From Daphnia pulex (lineage: Eukaryota; Arthropoda; Branchiopoda; Diplostraca; Daphniidae), in contig NC_060025.1 in the NCBI RefSeq assembly GCF_021134715.1, forward strand, positions 310,001 to 374,000: DNA of 64,000 bases, given 5' to 3'. The notes beneath the pieces were generated by a model that had not been told where the DNA came from, did no database searches, and saw only the letters and a program-made list of their open reading frames with translations. A program made the position numbers and the translations under genes. Shown piece after piece: positions 61,601-64,000 of this stretch. The number at the start of each line of letters is the position of its first letter. The stretch's first letter is position 1.

Positions 61601-64000
61601 AAAACAAGAGACAATCGACTGATGTAGAAATCGACAAGAAGAAGCGAAAAACCCCGACATTAGCAGCTTAGAGAGAGAGACCTACTTTTGTAGAATAAGA
61701 AAAAACCACGGAAAGCAAAAGTGGATGGGCAGCAGCTATAGGAAATCCCCTAGCACCCAGCAGGCAACTGCCACCTCTCGGCGGAACGGGCTGACCTCAA
61801 TAGCCGCCCGTCCGCGACGCCCCCGAACTGCCGTAATGAAAATCGACAATAAAAAATGATCCGTCGGTAGATGTCAACTCTCTTTTTTTCTCTTTTTCAC
61901 TCTCCCATACGCACTACATCAATAAACAAAATATCGTCTCTAATCTGTTGATTGTCGGCCAGAGCCCGTCTCACACATGGCCCTCCTATGTATGTAGACG
62001 ACATGCCCAAAATTGACAAGTCCGTCTCAGCGATGGCTGATGGGTGAGAAATTTTTTCCGAGAAACAGCTGCTGCTGCGTTGTTATTTTATTTCCTTTCT
62101 GGGAGGAATTCAAACGAAAGAGAAACCAAGGCATTAGAGCGTCGTGCTGACGGCGCTACCACACTAAACTGTACAAAAGGGAAAAGCACATCCATAAAAA
62201 CGGGGCAAGAGACATTGCCATTGGTTTGGCGATACTTAAAAACGACTCACAAGGAAAGAAAAAAAAACAAAATAAAACGACTGCGCAACTGTTCGTGTGT
62301 GATTGAATTGCACGCGCGACACTGACGACAACCGGTTGCGTCTAATACATCAGCGGTTGACCTACATTTTCCCCAATCAACGCCAAAAAGTTGAGCTGCA
62401 TCGCCAAAATGGCCAGAAAAAACCAAACCCCCCACTCAAAAAAACGAACGTGAAATTCAATTGGACGCCATTTTTTAAACGCCAGTCCAGTGCCAATTAT
62501 TCAGACTGGATATGTGTATGGCACGACAATTGCGTCAAGGGCAGGAAGTGTGTGTGGCCTAGGTGTTGATTGAAATCGCAACCGGAACTGGCCGTGTCCC
62601 GTACGGGAGTCAACACGGACGTGACGATCTTTAGGGTCACACATTTGGACAGCAGAAAAAAAGGAGAGGAGGAAACCCAACAACTCTCATGTGATCACGG
62701 TCAGAAGGTCGATAAATCTCTCCAACACTCCCACGCCTAGAATAACAAATTCTTGTGAACGACACCTTAAAAAGTGGTCAATCTTATACAACTGGCAAAA
62801 ATCGCCGTCCACCATTTTATTCAACTTTATGACGCCATATTCGTGCTGTTTGTGATTGGTCTTTTTTCTGAGAATTTCTTCGTGTAAAAAATGATTATCT
62901 CTCCCGTCTGAATTTTATATATCTACGATGGCACCTATTGGCTGTATAGCGCGAGAAAGCTACTCGTTTCGCAAGGTCGATGATAATAATAATTCCCTTC
63001 TTCTTCTTTCTTCTCTCCTCCCAGCATGGCTGTTATTTCACTTGATGTCGGATTGTTACTCTAATAATAACTTGTGCAATTACGTCTGTGTGTGTGTGGG
63101 TGCTGCGCCCGGCTATGCGTGTAGAGCCAATGTCTCTTTTCTTTTCTTTCGCGATTGCCTTTTTTTTCTTTTCCCATCATCAGCCAACAACTTTCTCTCT
63201 CGATTGCGTCGACCCAGTCTACTACTACTACATGTGTACATATCTCATCTAGACGTCTTTCCTAGTTACGGTTTGTTGCTGGTAGTTTTTTAAAAATAGA
63301 AAAAGAGGATAATGAAAAGAAGCTACGGTTAAAAATGAAACTTACAATTGACGGCGGACAAAATTGGTGGGCCTGTTGCGCTTCCCGCAATAATTCGCCG
63401 CTTGTCGCTTTGATTTCGTGTTTTTCCCGTGTGGATAATGTAATAAAAAACAAGTCGAGGTAAAAGGGCACGTTTCCTGGCGAGACGGTCACAATAATAA
63501 TAATATCCTTGGAAACACAACTGCGCCTTCGATTGTGTGATTTCGTAATACCGGTAATACTACTTGTGCGTGCGTTTCAGTCACTCGCGGCCAACGATAG
63601 ACGCACACACACCGTATAATCACTAGAGTTGTTGTTGTTGGGTCGATTCCCAGTCACTCGCAGGTTTTCAACTGAACAAAACGGGGAGACACACGATTGT
63701 TTTTAACCAGGAAGAATTCAAATGAGATCGCACAACGTCGAATGAATTTTTCAAAAAAATGCTTGTCTTTGTCCAACTGAACTGAAGAAAGAGAAACGGA
63801 ATTTGATGAAAAAGAGACCAGAGCGAAATCGAAAAAAAAATTGGTAAAACTTGGAAATGTGTTGGTGGTGGAGGAGCGACACAACCGTCCGATCCGCCAG
63901 GTAGACAGGGACCAACTGACGGAAACGGATCGAGTCGAGCCAGGTAGACTCTACACACACACTACTACCTTACTAACCGAGAGCGCCGTCTATATACGAG

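Larger units (their letters stand above)
46698..64000. other. Long gene-poor stretch (17.3 kb) upstream of the zinc-finger gene
   Basis: Many ORFs of 60-140 codons exist, but they are Ser/Phe/Lys-rich translations of homopurine or homopyrimidine DNA, without domains or splice continuity. It may be upstream regulatory DNA, 5' UTR introns of the zinc-finger gene, or an intron of a gene beyond the window. Microsatellites include GTT repeats at 49278-49297, CGTT repeats at about 51575-51592, CAA repeats at 55617-55642 and GGCA repeats near 57794-57810. A full TGACGTCA is at about 49230. I see no rRNA or tRNA gene. Confidence 0.5.

Noticed and set aside
48000-64000. Numerous ORFs of 60-140 codons
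   Set aside because: Low-complexity translations of purine- or pyrimidine-rich DNA, no domains, overlapping on both strands.

Overview
The window is arthropod nuclear DNA and most likely from a branchiopod crustacean of the Daphnia type. The evidence is short GT-AG introns (often 60-80 bp), a discs-large gene, two Spätzle-like cytokine genes, a peritrophin-type chitin-binding exon, and a secreted tyrosine-repeat protein of cuticle type. Species cannot be fixed from sequence alone.

Layout. 1-7.7 kb (+): the 3' three quarters of discs large (PDZ1, PDZ2, PDZ3, SH3, Hook, guanylate-kinase-like), with an apparent internal promoter and alternative first exon at about 1.5-2.06 kb. 7.7-9.5 kb (-): a leucine-rich-repeat protein convergent with dlg. 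9.5-18 kb: an accessory, transposon-rich stretch with a weak spliced non-coding candidate, a piggyBac-type MITE, a second MITE-like repeat, a possible 68-aa gene, a 522-bp fold-back and decayed gene copies. 18.0-22.4 kb (-): a complete single-ORF non-LTR retrotransposon with a restriction-like endonuclease, inserted into a copy of the MITE-like repeat and flanked by a perfect 159-bp target duplication. 22.7-26.9 kb: more decayed minus-strand gene exons.

27.0-29.4 kb: two head-to-head Spätzle-like genes with TATA-type promoters. 29.95-30.35 kb: an orphan ORF. 32.6-33.1 kb: a duplicated polo-box exon followed by an inverted copy, giving a nearly loopless palindrome that meets the stop codon of the Tyr-rich secreted protein gene (33.1-34.3 kb, -). 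35.0-35.4 kb (-): chitin-binding exons. 36.2-38.6 kb (-): a polo-like kinase that has lost its catalytic aspartates but kept its polo boxes. 39.7-42.8 kb (+): a THUMPD-type methyltransferase whose stop is one codon from the in-frame ATG of a coiled-coil gene, suggesting a dicistronic or readthrough locus. 44.4-46.7 kb (-): a two-finger C2H2 transcription-factor-like gene, followed by more than 17 kb with no supportable protein gene.

Three items stand out: the retrotransposon with its very long target duplication, the polo pseudokinase together with the polo-box hairpin 3.4 kb away, and the THUMPD/coiled-coil junction.
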